Source of the DNA: SVTX01 sp045659745 | GTDB taxonomy: Bacteria; Bacillota; Clostridia; Oscillospirales; CAG-272 | NCBI GenBank assembly: GCA_045659745.1 | Contig: JAZRCL010000058.1 | Location: forward strand, 1-28,549 | Direction: 5' to 3' | Length of the DNA stretch: 28,549 nucleotides | In this document: positions 8,134-16,274 of the stretch, piece by piece | Numbering within the stretch: position 1 is the first letter of the stretch | Layout: each line of letters starts with the position of its first letter | Program-made: the position numbers and the translations under genes | Notes under the pieces: generated by a model | The model's input: only the letters and a program-made list of their open reading frames with translations | What the model was told of the DNA's origin: nothing | The model's database searches: none

Positions 8134-8172
8134 TATTACCCAATAAAATTCTGAAAAGGAACTTACTTGACT

Positions 8173-8457
8173 ATGGAAAAAGCTATTGCGTTGCTTGAAG
8201 TTCGCGCGATGGTAACTGCCATCGCAGCTCTTGACTCTATGGTTAAGGCGGCGGACGTCAAACTGATTCATGTCGAGAAGCGCTTGGGCGGTTGGCTTGT
8301 AACAATCGTTGTTGAAGGAACCGTTTCCGCTGTGACCGCTGCTCTTGAAGCAGGCAAGGAAACCGCAGCGACAGTCGGTAAAGTAATGTGTGCAGAGGTT
8401 ATCGCTCGCCCGCATCCCGACATCATGAAATTCGTAAAGACCGACGAGGGCGTATAA
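8173..8457 (+). CDS. BMC-H shell protein, divergent
   Basis: Single BMC domain of 94 residues (EKAIALLEVRAMVTAIAALD) with the pore segment EKRLGGWLV, which places a bulky Trp where the duplicated neighbours have Gly-Leu. It lies between two nearly identical BMC-H genes. The start is uncertain: ATG 8173 gives the canonical length but is 12 bases from AAAAGGA, while TTG 8167 has better spacing and would add two residues. It should form a facet hexamer with a different pore from its neighbours. Confidence 0.93.
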   Translation: MEKAIALLEVRAMVTAIAALDSMVKAADVKLIHVEKRLGGWLVTIVVEGTVSAVTAALEAGKETAATVGKVMCAEVIARPHPDIMKFVKTDEGV

Positions 8458-8516
8458 TACTCCCCGCGGCACAATAAAAAACAAAAAATAAAAACATTAT
8501 AAAGGAGATTACACTC

Positions 8517-8792
8517 ATGAATGAAGCACTTGGTATGGTAGAGACAAGAGGTCTCGTAGCAGCAATCGAGGCAGCAGATGCAATGGTAAAGGCTGCAAAT
8601 GTAGAACTCATCGGTTCCGAGAAGATCGGTTCCGGACTCGTAAGCGTTATGGTTCGCGGAGACGTTGGAGCTGTTAAGGCTGCTGTTGAGGCAGGCGGAG
8701 CTGCTGCTTCCAGACTCGGCGAGGTTATCGCTACACACGTTATTCCCAGACCTCACACAGACGTTAACAAGCTTCTTCCTACGCTTGGCTAA
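8517..8792 (+). CDS. BMC-H shell protein (PduA/PduJ-like), copy 2
   Basis: 91-residue facet hexamer protein with pore motif EKIGSGLV. It differs from the product of 7858-8133 at six positions by direct reading: Y2N, a V-to-E change before LIGSEK, A-to-T in PHADV, and the last three residues (SIK versus TLG). The 5' flank is also similar (AAACAT.ATA...AAGGAGATTA), which points to a tandem duplication that included the ribosome site, or to ongoing gene conversion. It is followed by a strong stem-loop before pduL. Confidence 0.96.
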   Translation: MNEALGMVETRGLVAAIEAADAMVKAANVELIGSEKIGSGLVSVMVRGDVGAVKAAVEAGGAAASRLGEVIATHVIPRPHTDVNKLLPTLG

Positions 8793-8810
8793 TATCTTTG
8801 GGAAGTCGAA

Positions 8811-8837
8811 TGCGAGGGCTTGCAAAAAGCCCTCGCA
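8811..8837 (+). other. 11-bp perfect stem-loop after the shell gene cluster
   Basis: TGCGAGGGCTT and AAGCCCTCGCA form a perfect 11-bp stem with loop GCAAA. What follows is CCCCCTAAAATA, not a T-run, so full termination is unlikely. It lies in the 185-base gap between the last of four BMC-H genes and pduL, where a 3' stabilising or processing hairpin would raise shell protein mRNA relative to downstream genes (inference). Confidence 0.6.
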
Positions 8838-8977
8838 CCCCCTAAAATAATTGCTATATAAATGGAATAAACCCCGACGTTTATTTTGTTTATACGGCAA
8901 TTATAGCCGTTCTAAATCAGTAATAAAAATTCAGATATTATATTGGCGGGTCACCCCGCAGGAAAGGAAGCGTCACA

Positions 8978-9628
8978 ATGGAATTAACATCCGCAGCAAT
9001 CGCTGATATCGTAAAAAAGGTGATATCCGAGATGGGTACAACGGGCACTGATAACCAGATCCCCGTCGGCATCTCCAACAGACATATCCACCTCAGCCGT
9101 GAAGACCTTGAAACTCTTTTCGGTAAGGGATATGAGCTTACTCCTATAAAGGATCTCTCTCAGCCCGGTCAGTACGCTTGTAAAGAAACTCTTACACTTA
9201 TAGGTCCTTCAATGCGTCCTATCGAAAATGTTCGCGTGCTTGGTCCTCTGCGTAAGTCCAGCCAGGTCGAGATATCTATGACAGACTCCTTCGTTCTCAA
9301 GGTAAAGCCCCCTGTACGTGAGTCGGGCAAGACACAGGGCTCCGCTCCCGTGACAATAATCGGACCTAAGGGTATAGTTGCTCTCAAGGAAGGCTGTATC
9401 ATAGCTAACCGTCACATTCATATGAGCCCCGCAGACGCGCAGAGATTTGGCGTCAAGGACGGTGACTATATCAACGTTGACGCATTCGGCGGCACAAGAA
9501 AGACCAGATGGTACGACGTTCAGATAAGAGTTCACGAGCAGTTCAGACTTGAAATGCACGTTGATACAGACGATGCAAACGCAGTCGGATTCAAGAACGG
9601 CAGCACCGTCACTGTTGCAAAAGACTAA
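8978..9628 (+). CDS. pduL: phosphate propanoyltransferase PduL with N-terminal encapsulation helix
   Basis: Converts propionyl-CoA plus phosphate to propionyl-phosphate and CoA, regenerating CoA inside the shell. It has 216 residues, the normal PduL size. Residues 1-20 (MELTSAAIADIVKKVISEMG) are an encapsulation helix. The two zinc-binding repeats are clear: GISNRHIHLS at 31-40 and IANRHIHMSPADAQ, with the C-terminal EMHVDTDDANA motif. The ribosome site AGGAAAGGAAG precedes the ATG. The chemistry is well known for the family; use of propionyl rather than acetyl groups is from context. Confidence 0.96.
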   Translation: MELTSAAIADIVKKVISEMGTTGTDNQIPVGISNRHIHLSREDLETLFGKGYELTPIKDLSQPGQYACKETLTLIGPSMRPIENVRVLGPLRKSSQVEISMTDSFVLKVKPPVRESGKTQGSAPVTIIGPKGIVALKEGCIIANRHIHMSPADAQRFGVKDGDYINVDAFGGTRKTRWYDVQIRVHEQFRLEMHVDTDDANAVGFKNGSTVTVAKD

Positions 9629-9646
9629 TTTTTGAGGTATTAAGAT

Positions 9647-9904
9647 ATGTTAAAAGGACAGGTAGTTGGACACATAGTTTCCACAAACAAGATCGAAAAG
9701 CTTGTTGGTAATAAGTTTTTAGAAGTAAGGCTCATCGAGAACGAAACTCTTACCGATAAATACATAGTAGCCGTTGACAGACTCGTAAGCGCAGGTATAG
9801 GCGAGACAGTTCTCGTCACAACAGGCAGCAGCGCAAGAATGGCTCTTGGCGACGAGTATTCTCCCGTTGACGCAGTCATCGTAGGAATAGTTGATAAGGT
9901 ATAA
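9647..9904 (+). CDS. BMC-P pentameric vertex protein (EutN/CcmL family)
   Basis: 85-residue protein expected to form the pentamers that cap shell vertices. The start MLKGQVVGHIVSTNKIEKLVG, the central VAVDRLVSAGIGETVLVTTGSSAR and the end PVDAVIVGIVDKV match the EutN/CcmL/PduN fold closely. It lies 18 bases after pduL. It is the only BMC-P gene in the locus, so the full shell set (five BMC-H, one BMC-T, one BMC-P) is accounted for here. Confidence 0.95.
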   Translation: MLKGQVVGHIVSTNKIEKLVGNKFLEVRLIENETLTDKYIVAVDRLVSAGIGETVLVTTGSSARMALGDEYSPVDAVIVGIVDKV

Positions 9905-9954
9905 AATACAAAAAATACGTCCGAAAGGGGCGCGTAAATGCGCAAGGTTAAAAA

Positions 9955-11277
9955 ATGTCAGAATTAAAATCAATTATGCAAAACGCAGCCATCGTCGGTG
10001 CGGGCGGAGCGGGCTTCCCTTCCTTTGCTAAGCTTGCAGACGGTGCTGATACACTCGTTATAAACTGCGCGGAATGCGAACCGCTTATGTACACGGACTA
10101 CATGCTTATGCGTGAGGAAATGTCCAAAATAGTCGAGGGCGCGCAGATAATCATCAATGAAACCACTATCAAGCACGCGTATGTGTCTCTCAAGGCTCAC
10201 AAGGCAGAAATGCTTGGCCTTACCGACGGTCAGGTGCTTGGTGAGGGAGTGACTGTAAAGGCAGTTCCCGACGTCTATCCTATGGGTGACGAAATAAACC
10301 TTATATATGAAGCAACCGGCAGACTCGTAAAGCCCGGAAATCTTCCCATAACCGCAGGAGTTATCGTACTTAACGGCGAATCAGTATATAACGTTCGTCA
10401 GGCGGTAAAAGAAAACACTCCCGTTGTTGAAAAGTGGGTGACTGTTGGCGGAGATATCCCCGAAAGATACACCGTCAGAGTTCCCGTCGGCATGAGAGTG
10501 GCAGAGCTTTTTGATACGCTCGGCATAAAGGTCCGTCCCGACCAGGTCGTTATCAGCGGCGGTCCGTCCATGGGCTCGATCGTAAGATATGAGGCTGAGC
10601 TTATTACGAAAACCACAAAGGCAATTCTTATTCTCCCCAAGAATATAAACTGCGTTGCCCACAAGCAGATTGCAATGCAGGATATGCTCCGCCGTGCGGC
10701 GTCTTGCTGCTGCGGATGCAACCGCTGCACAGAGCTTTGCCCCAGACACCTTCTCGGCTATCCCATTGAGCCTCACAAGATGATAAGAGCAGCTCTTACA
10801 AACGCAGTGCTCGATAACCCCGAGCTTATCAAGACAGCTTCCCTTTGCTGCTCCTGTGGCGTATGTGCCGAGGCGGCTTGCTGTCAGGATATATCTCCCA
10901 AGGACGTCATCCTTCATCTCAAGGGCATCCTTGCAAAGAACAAGATCAGATTCACCGCAGGCAGCGAGAGCTACTCTCCCGACAGCGACAGAGAGTATCA
11001 TATGATCTCCTCTGACAGATGGCAGGACATACTCGGTGTTCGCAGATTTGACCACGTCACAAAGTACATCCCCAAGCAGATCAAAGCAAGCAGAGTTGAA
11101 ATAAAGATGTCCCAGCACATCGGCGCTCCCTCCGTCCCCGCAGTAAGCGTTGGAGATAACGTTGTCGTAGGTCAGGTGATTGCAAATGCAGGCGCTGGTC
11201 TCTCGATTCCTCAGCACGCGTCCATAAACGGCAAGGTCGTATCCGTTGACGCGACCAAGATAGTAATTGAAGCATAA
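9955..11277 (+). CDS. PduS/RnfC-like iron-sulfur flavoprotein
   Basis: 440 residues. The N-terminal domain holds the glycine-rich GAGGAGFPS motif (14-23) and NCAECEPLMYTD of the RnfC/NuoF-like NADH/FMN fold. A SLBB-like segment and two cysteine clusters follow: Cys251-262 (CCCGCNRCTELCP) and Cys298-310 (CCSCGVCAEAACC), each suitable for a 4Fe-4S cluster. A C-terminal barrel-sandwich hybrid segment (VGDNVVVGQVIANAGAGLS) ends the protein. PduS is named a cobalamin reductase, but no B12 enzyme is in this locus, so here it more likely passes electrons between NADH and an Fe-S acceptor such as the adjacent PduT-like shell protein or the radical activase (inference). No strong ribosome site is seen close to the ATG; GAAAGGGG lies some 25 bases upstream. 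Confidence 0.92.
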   Translation: MSELKSIMQNAAIVGAGGAGFPSFAKLADGADTLVINCAECEPLMYTDYMLMREEMSKIVEGAQIIINETTIKHAYVSLKAHKAEMLGLTDGQVLGEGVTVKAVPDVYPMGDEINLIYEATGRLVKPGNLPITAGVIVLNGESVYNVRQAVKENTPVVEKWVTVGGDIPERYTVRVPVGMRVAELFDTLGIKVRPDQVVISGGPSMGSIVRYEAELITKTTKAILILPKNINCVAHKQIAMQDMLRRAASCCCGCNRCTELCPRHLLGYPIEPHKMIRAALTNAVLDNPELIKTASLCCSCGVCAEAACCQDISPKDVILHLKGILAKNKIRFTAGSESYSPDSDREYHMISSDRWQDILGVRRFDHVTKYIPKQIKASRVEIKMSQHIGAPSVPAVSVGDNVVVGQVIANAGAGLSIPQHASINGKVVSVDATKIVIEA

Positions 11278-11309
11278 AAACAAAAATATAGATAAAGCAG
11301 GTATTACAA

Positions 11310-11855
11310 ATGTATCAGGCAATAGGTGTTATTGAACTTAAAAGTATAGCAAAGGGTATCGAGGCAACCGACGCGGCGCTCAAGAGCGCAGGCATAAGCC
11401 TTATTTCCGCTCGTCCCGCTTGTCCCGGCAAATTTGAAATAATACTCACGGGTACTATCTCAAACGTCACAAGCTCGGTTGAGCACGTTAAGGAGAGATT
11501 CGGCGACAAGCTCGTTGACTCCTCAATAATCGGACGTATAGATCCTCAGGTAATCACAGCACTCTTCGGCACTATGTCTGCCGAGAAGAAGGGCAGCTTG
11601 GGAATCATCGAGACATTCTCCGCAGCAAGCATCATCAAGGCTGCAGATATTGCAGTTAAGACCGCAAAGGTAGCAGTTTACGAGCTTCGCGTATCCAGAG
11701 GCATGGGCGGCAAGGGCGTTGTTCTTATCACAGGTGACGTCGGAGACGTTTCCGCGGCTGTTGAGGCAGGCGCAAACTACGCAAAGGATCAGGGTCTCTA
11801 TCACAACTGTGCAGTTATTCCCGCTCCTCACGAGCTTCTCTGGGAGCAGATCTAA
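11310..11855 (+). CDS. BMC-T tandem shell protein, PduT-like
   Basis: 181 residues with two fused BMC domains (about 1-90 and 95-181), forming a trimer of pseudo-hexamer shape. The first domain reads IGVIELKSIAKGIEATDAAL and has Cys38 in ARPACPGKF. In Salmonella PduT, Cys38 in the same ICPGKF context binds a 4Fe-4S cluster at the trimer pore, and position and surroundings match here. The second domain starts GSLGIIETFSAASIIKAADI and ends PAPHELLWEQ. It lies 32 bases after the PduS-like gene, as in pdu operons, which supports an electron-transfer pairing. Confidence 0.94.
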   Translation: MYQAIGVIELKSIAKGIEATDAALKSAGISLISARPACPGKFEIILTGTISNVTSSVEHVKERFGDKLVDSSIIGRIDPQVITALFGTMSAEKKGSLGIIETFSAASIIKAADIAVKTAKVAVYELRVSRGMGGKGVVLITGDVGDVSAAVEAGANYAKDQGLYHNCAVIPAPHELLWEQI

Positions 11856-11880
11856 AAATACATAAAAAGGATTTTCTGAT

Positions 11881-14412
11881 ATGAGTAAGATTAAATTCAC
11901 AATCGAAAAGTCCCCGAGAATTCAGCGACTGATTGATCATCTGTATGCTAACATGCCAGAGATCGAGGCTGACAGAGCCGAGCTTATCACAGAAAGCTAC
12001 AAGCAGACAGAAGGCCAGCCTATAATCAAGCGTCGTTCCGCGGCTTTTCGACATATACTTGAAAACATCCCGATAGTTATCCGTCCCGAAGAGCTTATCG
12101 TAGGAAGCAACTCTATCGCTCCCCGTGGATGTCAGACCTTCCCCGAGTACTCTTACGAGTGGCTCGAGCTCGAATACGACACGTTCGCAACCCGTGAGGC
12201 AGACCCCTTCTACATCTCCCCCTCCACAGTCGAGCGTCTCAAGAAGGTATATCCTTACTGGAAGGGCAAGACCGTCAGCGACCTCGCAACCGAGAGCATG
12301 GACGAAAAGGTTCGCGACGTATTCTTCAATCACGGAATATTTACTGTTGGAAACTATTTCTATAACGGAATCGGTCATATAAACGTTGACTACGCAAAGG
12401 TTATAAACTGCGGACTTGAGTCTATTATTGAAGACGCGCAGAACCGCATCAATAATCTTTCCATGGGCAAGGGAGACTATATCAGACGCAAGAGATTCCT
12501 TGAGTCTATAATTGAGAGCTGCGAGGGCGTTATCACTTACGCAAGACGTTACTCAGATCTGGCTCTTGATATGGCAAGTCAGTGTACCGACAGCGTACGC
12601 AAGACTGAACTTCTCAAGATCGCAGAGACCTGCGACCGCGTTCCCGCAAAGCCTGCGCGTAGCTTCTACGAGGCTTGTCAGGCGTTCTGGTTTATCCAGC
12701 AGCTTCTTCAGTGCGAGTCCAGCGGACACTCCATCTCCCCCGGACGCTTTGACAGATATATGTATCCCCTCTTCAAGCAGGATATAGACTCCGGCAAGCT
12801 CACAATCGAGCAGGCACAGGAATATATTGACTGCATCTGGGTAAAGCTCAACGATCTTAACAAGGTAAGAGACGCGGCATCCGCCGAGGGATTTGCAGGC
12901 TACGGCTTGTTCCAGAACCTTATCGTAGGCGGTCAGGACGAGAGCGGACTTGACACAACAAACGAGCTTTCTTATATGTGTATGGAGGCTCAGCTCCACG
13001 TTCGTCTTCCCCAGCCTTCCCTTTCTATCCGTGTTTGGAACGGGACTCCCCACGACCTTCTTATCAAGGCGGCATCCGTCGTTCGTGAAGGACTTGGCGT
13101 TCCCGCATTCTATAACGACGAGGTCATCATTCCCTCTATCATGTCCAAGGGTCTTACTCTTGAGGACGCGCGCGATTACTGTATCATTGGTTGCGTAGAG
13201 CCTCAGAAGGGCGCAAAGACTGACGGTTGGCACGACGCGGCATTCTTCAATATGTGCCGTCCTCTCGAGCTTGTATTCTCAAATGGCGTTGACAAGGGTG
13301 AGCAGATTGGTCCTCGCACAGGCGAAGTTGAGCAGATGACCAACTTTGAGGAGTTCTACGAGGCTTACAAGACTCAGGAGCTTGCTCTCATTGAAATGAT
13401 GGTTCACGCAGACAACGCAGTTGACTACGCGCACAGCATCCGCTGTCCTCTCCCCTTCCAGTCCTGTCTTTGCGACGACTGTATGGACAAGGGGCTCAGC
13501 CTTCAGGAAGGTGGCGCTCACTATAACTTCACAGGACCTCAGGGCTTCGGTATAGCTAACATGACTGACGCGCTCATCGCAATGAGAACTCTCGTGTTCG
13601 AGGAAAAGAAGGTCAGCATGGCTGAAATGAAGCAGGCGCTTGCGGACAACTTCGGTAAGGGTATTATGCCCAAAAAGGCACTTGAGCTTACCATTGAGGC
13701 TTCCAAGATTGCAAATGCTCAGGGTATTGATGTGAATGAAAAGTTCATATCTGAAGTATATAATAGTCTTACGACGGCATCCACAATTTCCGACGCTAAG
13801 AAGGCAAGATATCAGGAAATTCTTGATATGATCGCAGAGCTTCCCAAGTACGGAAACGATATTCGCGAAGTAGACCTGTTTGCTCGCGATGTGTGCAACA
13901 CATACACAAAGCCCTTTGAAAACTTCACCAACAACCGTGGCGGTGTATATCAGGCAGGACTTTACCCCGTCTCCGCAAACGTACCGCTCGGCTATCAGAC
14001 CGGGGCTACTCCCGACGGCAGACTTGCTTACACGCCTATCGCAGACGGTGTAGGACCTGCATCCGGACGCGACGTTCTCGGTCCTACGGCTACCGCAAAC
14101 TCGGTTGCGCGTCTCGACCACGGCATAGCTTCCAACGGAACGCTCTTTAACCAGAAATTCCATCCCTCCGCGCTTTCCGGCATGGAAGGACTTGAAAAAT
14201 TCGTGGCTTACCTGCGCGGATACTTCGATCAGAAGGGTATGCACGTTCAGTATAACGTCATCTCTCGCGAAACTCTTATCGACGCACAGAAGCACCCAGA
14301 AAATTATAAGAACCTCGTTGTAAGAGTTGCAGGTTATAGCGCACTCTTTACAACCCTCTCCCGTTCGCTTCAGGACGATATCATCAACCGTACCGAGCAG
14401 TCGGGACTTTGA
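11881..14412 (+). CDS. glycyl radical diol dehydratase (B12-independent propanediol dehydratase)
   Basis: The signature enzyme: radical dehydration of 1,2-propanediol to propanal. It has 843 residues with both halves of the active site: Cys438 and Glu440 in GCVEPQ, Asp452 fourteen residues after Cys438 (as Asp447 follows Cys433 in glycerol dehydratase), His166 in GIGHINVDY, and the glycyl radical Gly818 in RVAGYSALF. The Cys-x-Glu plus Asp pattern and the aldolase, PduL and acyl-aldehyde dehydrogenase context favour diol dehydratase over choline lyase. The N-terminus starts directly at SKIKFTIEKSPRIQRLIDHL; no encapsulation extension is present at either end. AAAAGGA precedes the ATG. Glycerol as an alternative substrate cannot be excluded from sequence. 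Confidence 0.93.
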   Translation: MSKIKFTIEKSPRIQRLIDHLYANMPEIEADRAELITESYKQTEGQPIIKRRSAAFRHILENIPIVIRPEELIVGSNSIAPRGCQTFPEYSYEWLELEYDTFATREADPFYISPSTVERLKKVYPYWKGKTVSDLATESMDEKVRDVFFNHGIFTVGNYFYNGIGHINVDYAKVINCGLESIIEDAQNRINNLSMGKGDYIRRKRFLESIIESCEGVITYARRYSDLALDMASQCTDSVRKTELLKIAETCDRVPAKPARSFYEACQAFWFIQQLLQCESSGHSISPGRFDRYMYPLFKQDIDSGKLTIEQAQEYIDCIWVKLNDLNKVRDAASAEGFAGYGLFQNLIVGGQDESGLDTTNELSYMCMEAQLHVRLPQPSLSIRVWNGTPHDLLIKAASVVREGLGVPAFYNDEVIIPSIMSKGLTLEDARDYCIIGCVEPQKGAKTDGWHDAAFFNMCRPLELVFSNGVDKGEQIGPRTGEVEQMTNFEEFYEAYKTQELALIEMMVHADNAVDYAHSIRCPLPFQSCLCDDCMDKGLSLQEGGAHYNFTGPQGFGIANMTDALIAMRTLVFEEKKVSMAEMKQALADNFGKGIMPKKALELTIEASKIANAQGIDVNEKFISEVYNSLTTASTISDAKKARYQEILDMIAELPKYGNDIREVDLFARDVCNTYTKPFENFTNNRGGVYQAGLYPVSANVPLGYQTGATPDGRLAYTPIADGVGPASGRDVLGPTATANSVARLDHGIASNGTLFNQKFHPSALSGMEGLEKFVAYLRGYFDQKGMHVQYNVISRETLIDAQKHPENYKNLVVRVAGYSALFTTLSRSLQDDIINRTEQSGL

Positions 14413-14424
14413 TGGGGAGAAGAT

Positions 14425-14456
14425 GCGGGGGAACTTTTTGAAAAAAGTTCCCCCGC
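14425..14456. repeat. long perfect palindrome (REP-like hairpin)
   Basis: GCGGGGGAACTTTTT and AAAAAGTTCCCCCGC form a 15-bp perfect stem with a 2-base GA centre, just after the dehydratase stop codon, followed by CCCCCTCAAAAACTT. It would fold very stably in RNA and could also form a DNA cruciform. There is no T-run on the plus side. It may act as a partial terminator or 3' protector of the upstream mRNA, or be a member of a dispersed genomic repeat; only one copy is in this window. Confidence 0.65.
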
Positions 14457-14487
14457 CCCCCTCAAAAACTTCACCCAAATAATTGCA

Positions 14488-14515
14488 TTGTGTAATAGAA
14501 TAGACGTTTTATAAT
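14488..14515 (+). promoter_or_regulatory. possible internal promoter before the activase gene
   Basis: TTGTGT (14488-14493) and TATAAT (14510-14515) with a 16-base spacer lie in the 187-base gap between dehydratase and activase. The -10 box is perfect and the -35 box moderate. With the palindrome just upstream, this would let the activase and the last four genes be made at a level independent of the main operon promoter. Confidence 0.45.
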
Positions 14516-14599
14516 TAAGAATTTTACGTTTTCATATGAGTTGTTTTGAGGACAGGTTATATAAAAGCGTAAAAACAAATTTGTGAAAGGAGAAAGAAT

Positions 14600-15397
14600 A
14601 TGGCAAGCAGTATATACGAGCAGACAGGCCGTATTTTTGATATTCAGCGTTATTCCATACACGACGGCCCCGGCATTCGAACCATAATATTCCTCAAGGG
14701 ATGCTTTCTCCGTTGCAAATGGTGCTGCAACCCCGAGTCTCAGTCCTATGAAATACAGGAGATGACCACCGGAGGCAAGACAAAAATAGTCGGTCGCGAC
14801 GTCACCGTACGCGAGGTCGTTGACGAGGTAATGAAGGACGCCGTCTATTTCCGCAGAAGCGGAGGAGGAATCACTCTTTCGGGTGGCGAATGTATGGCTC
14901 AGCCCGAGTTTTGCGAGGCGTTACTCCGCGCATTCAAGGAGTACGGAATGAACACCGCGATTGAGACCACGGCGTTTGCAAGACCCGAGGTCGTACAGCG
15001 CATACTCCCCCACGTTGACCATTTTCTTATGGATATAAAGCACGTTAACTCCAAAAAACACGAAATGTTCACGGGCCGTCCCAACGAGCAGATACTTGAA
15101 AACGCAAAATACATAGCAGAAAATGCACGACATCTTATTATTAGAGTCCCTACCGTTCCCACGTTTAACGCAACGGTTGAGGAAATTCAAGCGATAGCTC
15201 GCTTTGCAGACAGCCTTCCTAATGTCACCGAGCTCCACCTGCTTCCCTATCACCGTCTCGGTCAGGACAAGTACGCAGGCATCGGCAGAGAATATTCTCT
15301 TACTGACATAGAGCCCCCCTGCGCAAAGACTATGAACAAGCTTCTCACGGCGGCGCAGACGGTATGCACCAAGGTTCACGTGCAAATTGGCGGATAA
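14600..15397 (+). CDS. glycyl radical enzyme activase (radical SAM), compact form
   Basis: Uses S-adenosylmethionine and a 4Fe-4S cluster to place the radical on Gly818 of the neighbouring dehydratase. Radical SAM cysteines are Cys35, Cys39 and Cys42 (CFLRCKWC), preceded by the family's HDGPGIRTIIFLKG and followed by the SAM-binding GGE in TLSGGE at 93-97. At 265 residues it lacks the CxxCxxC ferredoxin-like insert usually found after CNPES in glycerol-dehydratase and choline-lyase activases; residues 49-72 go straight into TKIVGRDVTVREVV. In this it resembles pyruvate formate-lyase activase. The start follows GAAAGGAGAA. Function is secure from family and position. Confidence 0.95.
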   Translation: MASSIYEQTGRIFDIQRYSIHDGPGIRTIIFLKGCFLRCKWCCNPESQSYEIQEMTTGGKTKIVGRDVTVREVVDEVMKDAVYFRRSGGGITLSGGECMAQPEFCEALLRAFKEYGMNTAIETTAFARPEVVQRILPHVDHFLMDIKHVNSKKHEMFTGRPNEQILENAKYIAENARHLIIRVPTVPTFNATVEEIQAIARFADSLPNVTELHLLPYHRLGQDKYAGIGREYSLTDIEPPCAKTMNKLLTAAQTVCTKVHVQIGG

Positions 15398-15462
15398 CTG
15401 TGCAGCGGTAAGTTAATCGCCACACAGAACGAAAACACCAAATCTCAAACAGGAGAATAACA

Positions 15463-15834
15463 ATGGCAGATATATTTGATATGCATGATAAAATGCGAAT
15501 AGTTCAAGAGCTTGTCCCCGGTAGGCAGATAACTCTTGCACACATAATCGCAAATCCCGACCCTATTCTCTATCAGAAGCTGGGTCTTGACCCGTCGCTT
15601 GACTACAGTCACTCGGCAATCGGTATCCTTACCGTCAGCCCTGCGGAGACCGCAGTCATCACGGCAGATATTGCTCTTAAGTCCTCGGGCGCAGAGCTTG
15701 GCTTTGTTGACAGATTCTCGGGCACGCTCATCATCACGGGTAGAGTTGCAGAGGTTGAGTCCTCCTTCAACGCTATAAGCGACTATTTCAAGGGCACGCT
15801 CGGATTTACCGTTTGTGACGTCACAAAGACCTGA
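15463..15834 (+). CDS. permuted BMC-H shell protein (PduU/EutS-like)
   Basis: 123 residues. The N-terminal RIVQELVPGRQITLAHIIAN is the characteristic beta-barrel-forming segment of circularly permuted BMC-H proteins such as PduU and EutS, followed by the BMC core (SAIGILTVSPAETAVITADI). In this family the hexamer pore is covered by a small barrel, so it is probably not a simple metabolite pore. The ribosome site is AGGAGAATAAC. The stop TGA overlaps the next ATG (ATGA-type coupling), tying it to the EutP/PduV GTPase, which is a known genetic partner of PduU. Confidence 0.95.
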   Translation: MADIFDMHDKMRIVQELVPGRQITLAHIIANPDPILYQKLGLDPSLDYSHSAIGILTVSPAETAVITADIALKSSGAELGFVDRFSGTLIITGRVAEVESSFNAISDYFKGTLGFTVCDVTKT

Positions 15835-16259
15835 TGAAAAAGCTTATACTTATGGGTCGCGTAGCCGCGGGAAAGACCACCTTGACGCAAGCGCTCAAGG
15901 GTGAGCAGCTTTCCTACTGCAAGACCCAGTATATAAATTATATGGATACCATAATCGACACCCCCGGTGAATATATGCAGGTCCACGGACTTGGCGCGGC
16001 GTTAGCACTGTATGCATACGAGGCGGACGTGGTTGGAATAGTGATAAGCGCCAACGAGCCTTATTGCGTCTTCCCTCCCAATATTGCCTGCATGGTAAAC
16101 CGCGACGTCATAGGCATTATTACGGGTGTGGACAAGCCCGACGCGAATATCCCTCTAGCTGAACAATGGATGGAAAATATAGGCTGCAAGAAGGTATTTT
16201 ACGTCAGCTCGTATTCGGGCGAGGGGCTAAACGATATTATAGACTATCTTAATCAATAA
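15834..16259 (+). CDS. EutP/PduV-like small GTPase
   Basis: 141 residues with P-loop GRVAAGKTT (8-16), G3-like DTPGEY and G4-like TGVDK, typical of the short Ras-like EutP/PduV family found in BMC operons. PduV has been linked to the shell outside and to microcompartment movement via PduU. The gene begins inside the stop codon of the PduU-like gene (ATG 15834), indicating coupled translation. Next to a ParA-type ATPase, it makes a second nucleotide-driven protein at the end of the locus. Exact function is not established for the family. Confidence 0.93.
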   Translation: MKKLILMGRVAAGKTTLTQALKGEQLSYCKTQYINYMDTIIDTPGEYMQVHGLGAALALYAYEADVVGIVISANEPYCVFPPNIACMVNRDVIGIITGVDKPDANIPLAEQWMENIGCKKVFYVSSYSGEGLNDIIDYLNQ

Positions 16260-16274
16260 AAATCTGGAGGCTTT

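Noticed and set aside
13279..14478. 399-codon minus-strand frame over the glycyl radical enzyme
   Set aside because: Shadow of the dehydratase frame, with no ribosome site and no family resemblance.
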